Positions 55,721 to 64,000 of a stretch of 64,000 bases of DNA are shown here, piece after piece. Within the stretch, counting starts at the first letter, position 1; each line of letters starts with the position of its first letter. Under the pieces are notes generated by a model that was not told the DNA's origin, searched no databases, and saw nothing but the letters and a program-made list of their open reading frames with translations. The DNA is taken from positions 7,007-71,006 of the forward strand of contig CAMYKT010000007.1 of NCBI GenBank assembly GCA_947259185.1, read 5' to 3'. This DNA is from an uncultured Methanobacteriaceae archaeon. Lineage in GTDB: Archaea; Methanobacteriota; Methanobacteria; Methanobacteriales; Methanobacteriaceae. The translations under genes were made by a program, and so were the position numbers.

Positions 55721-56578
55721 TTATTTTAATGCTTCAGCAATAATAGGAGCCACTGAGATGGAACTAACCTGGGAGGTCAGGGTATCGGTGGCCAGCACAT
55801 CTTCTACTCCTGTAGCAAAAATCTTCAAAAGAGCATCTTCCACCAGCACCGGATGCACGCATCCCACAGTAACACTTTCGGCACCATGCTGCATCAAGAT
55901 TTCTGTGGCATTCACAATGGTTCCACCAGTACTGATAATATCATCAATTATTACTGCCTGCAATCCTTTTACATCCAGATTCTTCACCCTGGTTTCCACC
56001 TTATCCGGGGATAATCTGGTTTTTTCCATATGATCACAGGGACAATCCAGTATGCGGGATATTTCCTGGGCATGTGGTAGGGCCCCTTTATCTGGAGCTA
56101 TTATCACTGGATTTTCTAACTGATCCTGGATATGAGTGGATATCAGGGGTATGGCAGATAATTCATGTACCGGTATATTGAAAAAATCACACATCTGCTT
56201 TTCATGCAGATTTATACAGATAAGCTCGCTGGCACCACAATCTTCAATCAAGCCGGCAACAGCAGCAGCTGAAATAGATTCACCTTTTTTAAATCTCTTT
56301 TCCTGTCTTCCATATCCAAAATAAGGAATAACGACTTTTATTTCCTCTGCACCAAGACTTTTTAGATTTTTAAGGATAAATAAAAGTTCCATTATATTTT
56401 CATCCTGGGGAAAACCGGTGGATTGTATTACCACCACTTCTTTTTCAATTTCACCCTTTATTCTAATATAACGTTCACCATCAGGGAACTTACGAGTTTC
56501 AATGGGACACAACTGATCATTTAATTCTTTTGCTACTTTGGCTGCTAATTTTTGAGAAGAAGAACCACCTATTATCAT
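55721..56578 (-). CDS. prs: Ribose-phosphate pyrophosphokinase
   Basis: Makes PRPP, used for nucleotides and also by beta-RFAP synthase for methanopterin. The 285-aa archaeal enzyme has RKFPDGERYIRI, the catalytic flexible loop region YFGYGRQEKRFKKGE and the PRPP-binding DDIISTGGTIVNATEIL. The start follows CCAGGTGAGTATAA. Confidence 0.95.
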   Translation of the reverse strand: MIIGGSSSQKLAAKVAKELNDQLCPIETRKFPDGERYIRIKGEIEKEVVVIQSTGFPQDENIMELLFILKNLKSLGAEEIKVVIPYFGYGRQEKRFKKGESISAAAVAGLIEDCGASELICINLHEKQMCDFFNIPVHELSAIPLISTHIQDQLENPVIIAPDKGALPHAQEISRILDCPCDHMEKTRLSPDKVETRVKNLDVKGLQAVIIDDIISTGGTIVNATEILMQHGAESVTVGCVHPVLVEDALLKIFATGVEDVLATDTLTSQVSSISVAPIIAEALK

Positions 56579-56698
56579 TTATACTCACCTGGTGCTATAA
56601 TAAAGCCATTAATCCCTTCTTTTTTTAAGATAGAGATAATAAATTGGCCATTATCCACATACTTTATGTCTTGAATATTATATAATCCTGAATTATAA

Positions 56699-56731
<33 letters not shown>

Positions 56732-56843
56732 TTATAATAATTAGATGTATAAAAATGGAATATTATCATTCTACAAAAATACTTTTTTAAAGTCGTTAAA
56801 GTTTAAAAAATAAATTTGATAGATTATAATTAGAGGTGGATTA

Positions 56844-57233
56844 ATGCATGAACTATCTATGGCTGATGCTATTGTTAAGACCGTAATTGAAGCAGCCGAA
56901 AAAAATGAAGCCATTGAAGTACTGGAGGTAACAGTAGAACTTGGTCAAATGACCCTGCTTAATCCAGAGCAATTAAAATTCATGCTCGAGGTTTTAAGTG
57001 AAGATACCATTGTAAATGGGGCAAAATTTAATATGGAAGAGGTTCCAATCGAAATAGAATGTTTTTCATGCGGATTTAAAGGGAAAGCAGATACTGACGA
57101 ACTGGATCATTATGTACCCATTATAAATTGCCCCGAATGTGAGGAAAGGAATCTTAATATTACTGCCGGGCGAGAATGTAATGTTAAAAACATCAAAATT
57201 GAAAAGAGTGATGAAGATGCACAAGATAGCTGA
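56844..57233 (+). CDS. hypA: Hydrogenase nickel incorporation protein HypA
   Basis: Delivers nickel to [NiFe]-hydrogenase precursors. The 129-aa protein starts MHELSMADAIVKTVIEAA with the Ni-binding His2, and has a zinc domain with CFSCGF and, after an archaeal-style insertion, CPECEER. An extra Cys lies in GRECNV. The start follows TAGAGGTGGATTA. It overlaps hypB. Confidence 0.93.
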   Translation: MHELSMADAIVKTVIEAAEKNEAIEVLEVTVELGQMTLLNPEQLKFMLEVLSEDTIVNGAKFNMEEVPIEIECFSCGFKGKADTDELDHYVPIINCPECEERNLNITAGRECNVKNIKIEKSDEDAQDS

Positions 57234-57870
57234 TATAGAAATACAGCACGATATTATGCTGGCCAACAGAAAACTGGCCAAAAAAAATCAGAAAATTTTA
57301 GATAAGGCTAATGTTTTTGCAGTAGATTTTTTAGGTGCTATTGGGTCGGGTAAAACTTCCCTTATAGAGAAATTAATCCAGGAAATGGACTATCCGGTAG
57401 CAGTTATTGCCGGTGATGTGATAAGTAAATTTGATGCAGGGCGCTTTGAGCAATATAACGTACCGGTTATAGGCTTAAACACAGGGAAAGAATGCCACCT
57501 TGATTCACACCTGGTAGAACATGCCCTGCATGATCTTCCTCTGGATGAAGTGGATATTTTATTTATAGAGAATGTGGGAAACTTAATTTGTCCAGTTGAT
57601 TTTGATTTAGGTTCTCATATACGGGTGGTGGTTATAAGTGTCAGTGAAGGGGACGATACCGTTGAAAAACATCCTTTAATCTTTAAAGATGCAGATCTGG
57701 TGGTCATAAATAAAGTCGACATTGCTTGTGCGGTAGGGGCTGATGAGGATAAAATGGTGGAAGATGTAAAAAAAATTAATCCTGATGTGCAAGTAATTAA
57801 AACTAGTCTAAAAGAAAATAAAGGACTTTCTGAAATCATCGAATCTCTGGAAAAATTCATGGCAAAATAA
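57217..57870 (+). CDS. hypB: Hydrogenase nickel incorporation GTPase HypB
   Basis: GTPase working with HypA in nickel insertion. The 217-aa protein has the P-loop FLGAIGSGKTSLIEK, the metal/dimer site GKECHLDSHLVEHAL, ENVGNLICP and NKVDIACAVG. The frame is open further upstream inside hypA, but the ATG at 57217 after GAGTGATGAAG fits; another ATG at 57211 is possible. The N-terminal poly-His region of some bacterial HypB is absent, as usual in archaea. Confidence 0.92.
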   Translation: MHKIADIEIQHDIMLANRKLAKKNQKILDKANVFAVDFLGAIGSGKTSLIEKLIQEMDYPVAVIAGDVISKFDAGRFEQYNVPVIGLNTGKECHLDSHLVEHALHDLPLDEVDILFIENVGNLICPVDFDLGSHIRVVVISVSEGDDTVEKHPLIFKDADLVVINKVDIACAVGADEDKMVEDVKKINPDVQVIKTSLKENKGLSEIIESLEKFMAK

Positions 57871-57909
57871 AACTAAAGCTAAAAAACCTTTTCAATTCAG
57901 GGTGATTAA

Positions 57910-58980
57910 ATGAAAATCTGGATAGATATAACCAATGCTCCTCATGTGAGATTTTTTAAAAATATTATAGAATATTTCCAGGAAGAAGGGGAGGAATTGA
58001 TATTAACTGCCCGTAAATTTGGAGATATACATCGCCTGATGGATCTATTTGGATTTGAATTCGAATCTATTGGGAAACATGGAGTTACCCTGGCTGAAAA
58101 ACTGGAAGAAAACACCAGAAGATCATACGAACTTTCTAAACTAATTATTAAAGAAAAACCTGATGTTGCAGTATCTAAGCACTCCATAGAACTTCCAAGA
58201 GTCACCTTTGGTCTTGGTATTCCCAGTGTATATATCCTGGATAATGAACATGCCCTGGCGGCTAATAAATTAACCCTTCCCCTTTGTGATAGGATCATAA
58301 TGCCTCATGCTATTGATGTATGGGATATTGTAAGACTTGGTGCGGATCCTAATAAAATCCAGCGTTATCAAGGAACTTCAGAGATCATTCACTTTAAAAA
58401 CTTCCAGTATAACGAAAACATTTTCCAGGACATGGGACTGAATCTTAAGAAATCAAAAACCATATTAATGAGGCCAGAACCATCTTTAGCTTCTTACCTA
58501 GATGCAAATTGTAGAGAATCTGTATTATCTCCTATAGTGGAAATTTTGAAGGAATATGCCAATATACTGGTTATACCACGTTTTAAAGAACAATCAGAGA
58601 TATTTCAAGATTATGAAAATGTTACCATTATTAAGCCTCCAGTGGACACTTTCAGCTTAATGAGAAAATGTGACCTTATGATTGGTGCGGGAGGTACCAT
58701 GAACCGGGAAGCAGCTATATCGGGCACTCCGGTAATTTCATGCTACCCGGGAGACCTTCTATCTGTGGATAAATTTTATATTCAGCGCGGTTTGATGTAC
58801 CGTTCTCTGGATGTGGATGAAATTGTAAATACTGCCCTACGATTACTGGTGAATGATGATCCTGATAAAAAATTAATTACTGATGATCTTTTTGAAGTTA
58901 TAATAAACAATATTTACGAGGCAGCAGGTCAACAAAGACAATATACTGCGATAAATAGCCCTAAACTACTTTTAAAATAG
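57910..58980 (+). CDS. DUF354 family protein (glycosyltransferase-like fold)
   Basis: A 356-aa archaeal DUF354 protein. It starts KIWIDITNAPHVRFFKNII, with KPDVAVSKHSIELPRVTFGLGIP, and a C-terminal GAGGTMNREAAISGTPVISCYPG that resembles the donor site of GT-B enzymes such as UDP-GlcNAc 2-epimerase/MurG. The reaction is unknown; a role in surface glycan or nucleotide-sugar chemistry is inferred from fold only. The start follows CAGGGTGATTAA, 39 nt after hypB. Confidence 0.85.
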   Translation: MKIWIDITNAPHVRFFKNIIEYFQEEGEELILTARKFGDIHRLMDLFGFEFESIGKHGVTLAEKLEENTRRSYELSKLIIKEKPDVAVSKHSIELPRVTFGLGIPSVYILDNEHALAANKLTLPLCDRIIMPHAIDVWDIVRLGADPNKIQRYQGTSEIIHFKNFQYNENIFQDMGLNLKKSKTILMRPEPSLASYLDANCRESVLSPIVEILKEYANILVIPRFKEQSEIFQDYENVTIIKPPVDTFSLMRKCDLMIGAGGTMNREAAISGTPVISCYPGDLLSVDKFYIQRGLMYRSLDVDEIVNTALRLLVNDDPDKKLITDDLFEVIINNIYEAAGQQRQYTAINSPKLLLK

Positions 58981-59126
58981 AGGATTATATTTGAATTGAT
59001 GCCCAAATAGCAATAAAATCAGATATTTGGGATAAATAAATCCTAAAAAAATATATATAATTTATTTATGCTCTTCTTAAGTAAATATTTAATCAAATAT
59101 TAATTATTAAATTCAAAATAAATAAG

Positions 59127-59199
<73 letters not shown>

Positions 59200-59232
59200 A
59201 TTTACAATTAACATAAAGACTTTAATTTCTTT

Positions 59233-59242
59233 CTATTTATAG
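59233..59242 (-). promoter_or_regulatory. TATA box of tRNA-Ala
   Basis: CTATAAATAG on the minus strand, about 38 nt before the tRNA-Ala 5' end. Confidence 0.5.
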
Positions 59243-59327
59243 TTAATGCTTTTAAGAGTGATGGATCAAGAGATATTACTTAAATATTATATTAATAAAC
59301 TAATAATTTTAATTAAACGGTGATTAA

Positions 59328-59834
59328 ATGGATAAGATACTGGTAAGAAATGCGGTTGAAGGAGATTTCCAGGCCATTGCTGACCTGGCTCTAAATTGCA
59401 GCCCTATGATTACTGAGAGAAATTCAATTTACCACATATTTACCAAATTTTTTCAAAATACAGTCTTTTTAGCTGAAATAGAAGATGAAAAACAAATTAA
59501 AAAAGCCATTGGATTTCTAATTGGATTCATGTCCCAAAAAAATAAAGAAGATGCCTATATTCATCTTTTATGTGTTCACCCTTCCTGCCGGGGAATGGGT
59601 ATTGCCACTGTTTTAATCAAAAACTTTTTAAAGGTGGTGATTGAAATGGGATGTAAAAGAGTCTATTTAATTACCAAACCAGTCAATAAAAACGCCATAG
59701 ATTTTTATACCAAAATGGGTTTTAAAAAGAACCAGGGTTATAAAACCGATACTATTGACGGAGAAGAAGTAGTAAAAGACTATAATGGTAAAGGGGAACA
59801 TATGATTGTTTTTCAGAAGTTTATTTCTGATTAA
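59328..59834 (+). CDS. GNAT family N-acetyltransferase
   Basis: A 168-aa single GNAT domain. The acetyl-CoA loop is HPSCRGMGIATVLIKNFL and the family's C-terminal NKNAIDFYTKMGFKK is present. Some methanogen GNATs modify proteins or amino acids; the substrate is not evident. The start follows ACGGTGATTAA. It stands alone, divergent from tRNA-Ala. Confidence 0.88.
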   Translation: MDKILVRNAVEGDFQAIADLALNCSPMITERNSIYHIFTKFFQNTVFLAEIEDEKQIKKAIGFLIGFMSQKNKEDAYIHLLCVHPSCRGMGIATVLIKNFLKVVIEMGCKRVYLITKPVNKNAIDFYTKMGFKKNQGYKTDTIDGEEVVKDYNGKGEHMIVFQKFISD

Positions 59835-60054
59835 AACCCTTAAATAACCATGATTATATTTTATTAAAACTAAGATTAGGAATTTAATATAATTAAAAAT
59901 AAATTGTTATAAAATTTTTTCACCAGCTTATTTATAAAATTAAAGATATTATTAATAAGCAGATTAATTAAATCATGAATATAATAGAATCTTAAATTCA
60001 ATTGCCATTAATTCATCAGGGCAAAGAATTAGATTATTTTTACGGAGGAATAAC

Positions 60055-61131
60055 TTGGCTTTAATAGCTCAAAATCATCTGCAATTCATCATTGAAATAG
60101 GACTAATCCTTTATTTAGGGATAATTTTCCTATTGAATTTATTCCCTATAACTTTAAGTGCAGTCCTTTTTGTTGCTCTGGGATTAGGAATAGGATTTTC
60201 GGTACTATTTGCTATTGATGCACTTTACCTCTTCCTGGCATTTGGTCAAAATGAATTCACTCACCCCTTTGGACCTATTGCACTTTTAGCGGTCATAACA
60301 GCTCTTGCTGCTCTACCTATGATGAAAGACTCTGGAGTAGAAATTGGTAAATTAAAAGGATTTATTTATCTTATAATACTGGCCATAACCATTTTCGGGG
60401 GATTAATGCATCGATCTTTTCTCTTACTATGGTTACTTGGTTTATTAATTGGCGTTTTCCTTATATCCAAATCTTTCCGCCAGAAATCTATTTTCACCAT
60501 TAAAAGAATAATTTTAATGGGTGCAGCAGGGCTAGCTGGTTTTGGGGCACTGGAACTTCTTTCTCAGGTTTTAGATATGCCAATTTTTAGTCCATTATTG
60601 AGAATATTGCGGCTGGAAACATTTGCAACACCCAGCCTAAATATGGTTATTAAAAATACCACCTTGTTGGGCCATGAACCAGAATCAGCATACTGGGCTG
60701 CATCTACAGGGTTTGCAGATGGATATGTATCTCTTCCCATATCCCTTCTACTGTTATTTGGCCTGCCTTTTCCAGTATTTTTTGGGATACTGGTTAATAA
60801 GAAGGATACTATAGATTATATGTTGCCGGGAATATTTGGATGGTCTTATGATTTCGGTTATCTTACCCTGATCATGCTCTTAATCTGGTGTGCAGGTATA
60901 ATCTTCATAGGGCTAAAGATGCTCCACATATATAGGGAGCGAAGAGAAAATGGCGATAAGAAATATTTGGGGCGGGAAGCGATATTAATAGGATCTCTAG
61001 GTGCATTTACTGCACAGGCCTTAATAGGTTTATTTGTAATAAATCGTTCTATGAATGGAACCGCACTGCTTACCTTTATTTTCCTCTCGGCAATGGTAGT
61101 ATCCCATTTAGTTCTCTTAAAAAAGGATTGA
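60055..61131 (+). CDS. Polytopic membrane protein of unknown function
   Basis: A 358-aa protein with about ten hydrophobic helices, a charged loop in the first half (MMKDSGVEIGKLKG), a larger loop TPSLNMVIKNTTLLGHEPESAYW near residues 200-222, and a basic stretch HIYRERRENGDKKYLGRE. I recognise no named family. It begins with TTG at 60055 behind a strong ACGGAGGAATAAC. The DUF1890-DUF1894 pair follows after 67 nt in the same direction, so the three may form a unit. Confidence 0.72.
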   Translation: MALIAQNHLQFIIEIGLILYLGIIFLLNLFPITLSAVLFVALGLGIGFSVLFAIDALYLFLAFGQNEFTHPFGPIALLAVITALAALPMMKDSGVEIGKLKGFIYLIILAITIFGGLMHRSFLLLWLLGLLIGVFLISKSFRQKSIFTIKRIILMGAAGLAGFGALELLSQVLDMPIFSPLLRILRLETFATPSLNMVIKNTTLLGHEPESAYWAASTGFADGYVSLPISLLLLFGLPFPVFFGILVNKKDTIDYMLPGIFGWSYDFGYLTLIMLLIWCAGIIFIGLKMLHIYRERRENGDKKYLGREAILIGSLGAFTAQALIGLFVINRSMNGTALLTFIFLSAMVVSHLVLLKKD

Positions 61132-61198
61132 TTTAAGGATAAATTTTAATTGTTACAAATCAAAAAAAATTATTTATATATGATAGGGGGAGTAATTA

Positions 61199-61660
61199 AT
61201 GAAAAAAGCTTTAATATTGTTGGGGTGTCCTGAATCACCATCTCAAACTCCTTTAGCTGTTTATGCGGCATACCAACTTAAAAAAAAAGGTTTTGAAGTC
61301 ACTATCGCTGGAACTCCATCTGCCATGAAGCTGATGGAGATTTCCGATCCGGAAGAACATTACCTTACCTTTAAAATAGATATTGATTCCTGTTTAGGCG
61401 ACTTAGATCAGGGATCATACGATCTTCTTCTGGGATTTGCTCATAAAGACGCAGCAGTATCCTATTTTGTAACTTTTTATCATATACTCCAGGTCCCTTC
61501 CATTGCTATGGTATTTGAAAAAGACCCTCAATTACTGGAAGAATTTGAAAAACAGGTGGAAGAAAGTACAGGAGCAAAAATAGTTTCTGCACGAGCTTAT
61601 CACAATCCCACACCCCTCAGGGTTAAACTGGATAGGGCTATAGAAGAAATGGTGATTTAA
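61199..61660 (+). CDS. DUF1890 family protein
   Basis: A 153-aa methanogen-specific DUF1890 protein. It begins KKALILLGCPESPSQTPLAVYAAY, a Rossmann-like strand-loop with a Cys-Pro, and has LLLGFAHKDAAVSYFVTFYHI and ARAYHNPTPLRVKLD. Function unknown. Its stop overlaps the DUF1894 start by 1 nt (TAATG), so the two are translationally coupled. Confidence 0.87.
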   Translation: MKKALILLGCPESPSQTPLAVYAAYQLKKKGFEVTIAGTPSAMKLMEISDPEEHYLTFKIDIDSCLGDLDQGSYDLLLGFAHKDAAVSYFVTFYHILQVPSIAMVFEKDPQLLEEFEKQVEESTGAKIVSARAYHNPTPLRVKLDRAIEEMVI

Positions 61661-61965
61661 TGTCATTTTGTCTTGAAACTTACCTCCAACAATCAGATGA
61701 TTATCAGATTCTTTTATCCCGGGCAGGATTTAAGGACTGTGCTAAAATTATTCAGGAAAATGCCAGTGAAATTGTTTTTATAAAACCTGGAGAAAAAATA
61801 CTGGGTGCAAGGATAATTGGCATTCCCCCTATTCCAATTGGAATAAATGAAGAAAAAGGGACTATCATCATCCCCTATACCAAGCCCTGTTACGGTACTG
61901 CGGCAGTGGAACTTCCAGTGGAATTAGAAGAAATCGAAAAGATAAAAGCGGTTGCCACCAGTTAA
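61660..61965 (+). CDS. DUF1894 family protein
   Basis: A 101-aa methanogen-specific DUF1894 protein with MSFCLETYLQQSDDYQILLSRAGFKDC at the N-terminus in two blocks, IVFIKPGEKILGARIIGIPPIPIG and YTKPCYGTAAVELP. Conserved cysteines are at positions 4, 27 and in KPCYG. The GGTGATTTA ribosome binding site lies in the end of the DUF1890 gene. The constant pairing suggests the two proteins act together. Confidence 0.87.
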   Translation: MSFCLETYLQQSDDYQILLSRAGFKDCAKIIQENASEIVFIKPGEKILGARIIGIPPIPIGINEEKGTIIIPYTKPCYGTAAVELPVELEEIEKIKAVATS

Positions 61966-62224
61966 ATAATCTATTTCTATTTTTATTTTAAAAACACATT
62001 TAATAGTTATTAAATAAGTTTTGATTAATTTTCAAATTAAAGCTATTTCTTATTTTTCATATTGTCTCCTTTAAAAAATATAATCATGGGGGTGGTATTT
62101 ATTTTTAAATTAAATTTTTATAGGGTTAAGTATAATCAGAATAATAGAATAGTACCTATTTTCCAGAGCTATTAAAATTTGTATAAAAGATTAAAATGCA
62201 CTGATTGCACAAAAGGTAAATAAT

Positions 62225-63184
62225 ATGCTAACTACTGTGGTTGGAAGCTATCCGGTGATTCTAAAAAATCCCTCATCAACAATAGAAAAAATATCTGACT
62301 TTTTAGGTCTTCATGACCCTTATAAAGCCGCCATTAATCTGGCTGTTTCTGATCAGATTAATGCAGGGATAGATATAATCTCTGATGGACAGCTCAGGGG
62401 AGAGATGATTCAATTATTTGCAAGTAAGATCCCGGGAATGATGGTGGAAGGCCATCTATCCAAAATAAAAAATAAAATAAATATTCCCTTATCTTCGGTA
62501 GGTGCAGATGATTTAAAATATGCTAAGAATATTTTAAATAAAAATTTAAGGCAATTGAATCTTCCTGAAGAAGAGGTAGATAAAAAGGGAATAAAGGGAC
62601 TCATAACTGGCCCTACCACCATGGTTTACTCTTCCAGGATAGAAGGTTTTTATAACCCTCATGAAAAGGAGGCTGCCATAATGGATATGGCCCAGGCCCT
62701 GAAAAAAGAGGCGGAATTCCTGGAAAATGCAGGTGCCACCATTATTCAGATTGATGAACCATTTATATCCACCGGATTGGTGGATGTTTCCACTGCCCGT
62801 AAAGGAGTAGAAATCATTTCCAAAGATTTAAAAGTTCCGGTGGCCCTACATGTATGTGGGGATGTGGGAGGAGTACTCCATCACCTGTTAAAATTCAGGG
62901 TTGATATTATTGATTGTGAATTTGCAGGTATAAATAAAAATATTCAACTGCTGGAAAGTGTAAGTGATTTTCAGGGTAAAAAAATAGGTTTTGGATGCAT
63001 CGATACCAAAAAAGAAGATGTAGAGGATGTAGATACTGTAAGAACTCTTATTAAAAAGGGTCAGGATATTATAGGGAAGGAAAACATGATCATCGACCCG
63101 GACTGTGGAATGAGGATGCTATCTCGCCAGTCTGCGTTTTCTAAACTAAAAAATATGGTGGAGGCAGCTAAATGGCAGAATTAA
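62225..63184 (+). CDS. metE: Archaeal methionine synthase, MetE C-terminal type
   Basis: Transfers methyl to homocysteine. The 319-aa protein contains only the catalytic half of MetE. It has VVGSYPVI, IDIISDGQLRGEM, ITGPTTMVYSSRIEGFY, IIQIDEPFIS, and the zinc ligands in ALHVCGDVGG and DPDCGMRML. The Methanothermobacter homologue uses methylcobalamin as methyl donor rather than folate; the same is expected here. The last 13 nt overlap thyA. Confidence 0.9.
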   Translation: MLTTVVGSYPVILKNPSSTIEKISDFLGLHDPYKAAINLAVSDQINAGIDIISDGQLRGEMIQLFASKIPGMMVEGHLSKIKNKINIPLSSVGADDLKYAKNILNKNLRQLNLPEEEVDKKGIKGLITGPTTMVYSSRIEGFYNPHEKEAAIMDMAQALKKEAEFLENAGATIIQIDEPFISTGLVDVSTARKGVEIISKDLKVPVALHVCGDVGGVLHHLLKFRVDIIDCEFAGINKNIQLLESVSDFQGKKIGFGCIDTKKEDVEDVDTVRTLIKKGQDIIGKENMIIDPDCGMRMLSRQSAFSKLKNMVEAAKWQN

Positions 63185-63852
63185 TTAGGGTTTCAGAGAT
63201 TGCCGATGGATGGGAAACCCTGGTAAAAAAAATAATGGAAGATGGAGTTGAAATAAAGGATGAGAGAGGATCACTTACCCGAGAATTGTTAAATGTCATG
63301 GTTCACATTGAAAAGCCATTAGGAAAGACCCCGTCTGATAATTTCTATCTAAGCAAATTGCAGGATAAATTAGCGGGCATTAAGAATATTAGGGTACCTG
63401 AAGGCTATTTCTGGAGTGGTGAGAAACTGGAGAAGTACTCCCAGCAATTTATAAGTGACGACAAGCAGGGGTTTATTTACACCTACGGTAATCGATTACG
63501 GGCACACTTCGCCGGTATTGACCAAATCCAGGTAGCTATCAATCGCCTGAAAAATTGTAATGAATCTCGAAGAGCCATTTCAGTTACCTGGGATCCCATC
63601 CAGGATACTAAAACAGATGAAGTTCCCTGTATGATACTGGTAGATTTTAAAATTCGGGATAATAAACTTCAAACCACCGCCCTGTGGCGGTCCCATGATA
63701 TTTATGGGGCCTGGTTTCCCAATGCAGTTGGTTTAACTTACCTGGCCCAGTTCGTCGCTGGTGAAGTGGGATTATCCCTGGGATCAGTTACCATTCATTC
63801 CATCAGTGCTCATATCTATGAAGTTGATTTCAATGAAGCTAGACAAGTTTAG
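63172..63852 (+). CDS. thyA: Thymidylate synthase, archaeal ThyA type
   Basis: Makes dTMP from dUMP using a methylene-pterin. The 226-aa protein is shorter than bacterial ThyA (about 264) and lacks much of the N-terminal region. The active-site Cys lies in DEVPCMILVDFKI, and RRAISVTWDP, TTALWRSHDIYGAWFPN and AHIYEVDFNEA carry the nucleotide-binding residues. It starts inside metE behind GGTGGAGGCAGCTAA. The pairing links two reactions that consume one-carbon units. Confidence 0.9.
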   Translation: MAELIRVSEIADGWETLVKKIMEDGVEIKDERGSLTRELLNVMVHIEKPLGKTPSDNFYLSKLQDKLAGIKNIRVPEGYFWSGEKLEKYSQQFISDDKQGFIYTYGNRLRAHFAGIDQIQVAINRLKNCNESRRAISVTWDPIQDTKTDEVPCMILVDFKIRDNKLQTTALWRSHDIYGAWFPNAVGLTYLAQFVAGEVGLSLGSVTIHSISAHIYEVDFNEARQV

Positions 63853-63880
63853 TTCATTTTTATAGTTAATTTCATTTAAT

Positions 63881-63892
63881 GAGGCTGTCTCA
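63881..63892. mobile_element. Possible transposon terminal inverted repeat at window edge
   Basis: GAGGCTGTCTCA, about 30 nt after the thyA stop, resembles the outer end of several IS families (IS1182-like ends read GGGGCTGTC or similar). Only about 110 nt of AT-rich sequence remains to the window end, so no transposase or second end can be seen. Confidence 0.2.
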
Positions 63893-64000
63893 TAATTAAT
63901 TTTTTATTATTTTTTTCTATTTATTTTATATTAGTGTTTTTAAGGGTTAGTTTTATATTCTAGTAGTGTTATATTTTTATTTAGTTATTTATAGTTTCTT

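Noticed and set aside
62086..62175. A 29-codon open frame beginning MGVVFIFKLNF upstream of metE
   Set aside because: No ribosome binding site, AT-rich composition like random intergenic sequence, and no supporting promoter.

Overview
The window is a chromosomal segment of a methanogenic archaeon of the order Methanobacteriales, most likely a mesophilic, AT-rich Methanobacterium-like species. The evidence is a 67-aa HMf-type histone, a thermosome, CDP-archaeol synthase, LonB, Hel308, and genes for methanogen coenzymes (methanofuran, tetrahydromethanopterin, F420, coenzyme B, cobamide). Ribosome binding sites are GGTGAT/GGAGG-like and several TTG starts are used. The species cannot be fixed from the sequence alone.

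Layout. 0-2 kb: EamA exporter and truA. 2-12 kb: DUF460 RNase H-like protein, wecB-wecC for UDP-ManNAc/ManNAcA, two probable methanofuran genes (mfnD, mfnF), carS, a Tes-type radical SAM protein and beta-RFAP synthase. 12-19 kb: probable homoaconitase small subunit, zinc protein, pcm, a tRNA methylthiotransferase, tRNA-Phe and tRNA-Val, rubrerythrin, histone, cofH. 19-23 kb: deoC, cyclophilin-like protein, Elp3, site-2 protease, PRC-barrel and DUF2098. 23.5-27 kb is the accessory patch: a shattered sensor histidine kinase, a DUF308 protein, a fused and nonsense-interrupted RelBE-like locus, a DUF998 protein with no canonical start, and a GC-rich predicted RNA structure just upstream of a UbiA-family lipid prenyltransferase gene.

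27.5-34.7 kb: moaC-hel308-DUF2115, GT4 glycosyltransferase, cbiD, thioredoxin-like protein, SppA. 35-40.5 kb: shikimate kinase, chorismate mutase and S17e, then the aspartate/lysine genes lysC-dapA-dapB-asd. 40.5-51.9 kb: PAP2 phosphatase, a frameshifted coiled-coil/helix-turn-helix gene, cyclase, thermosome, rhodanese, an unrecognised conserved protein, thiolase-HMG-CoA synthase (mevalonate entry), two tRNA-Gly, an SLC13 transporter and cobyric acid synthase. 52-64 kb: PAS-only sensor, lonB, prs, hypA-hypB, DUF354, tRNA-Ala, GNAT, a membrane protein followed by the DUF1890-DUF1894 pair, and a short methionine synthase overlapping thymidylate synthase. The right edge may touch a transposon end.

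Most genes are housekeeping or coenzyme genes of known families. Lipid synthesis is represented by thiolase/HMG-CoA synthase, the UbiA prenyltransferase, CarS and Tes. The least explained elements are the structured RNA candidate at 26.6 kb, the DUF1890/DUF1894/membrane protein trio, the 255-aa protein at 45.1 kb, and the decayed regulatory and toxin genes at 23.5-25.8 kb. I did not find a convincing new defence or mobile system.
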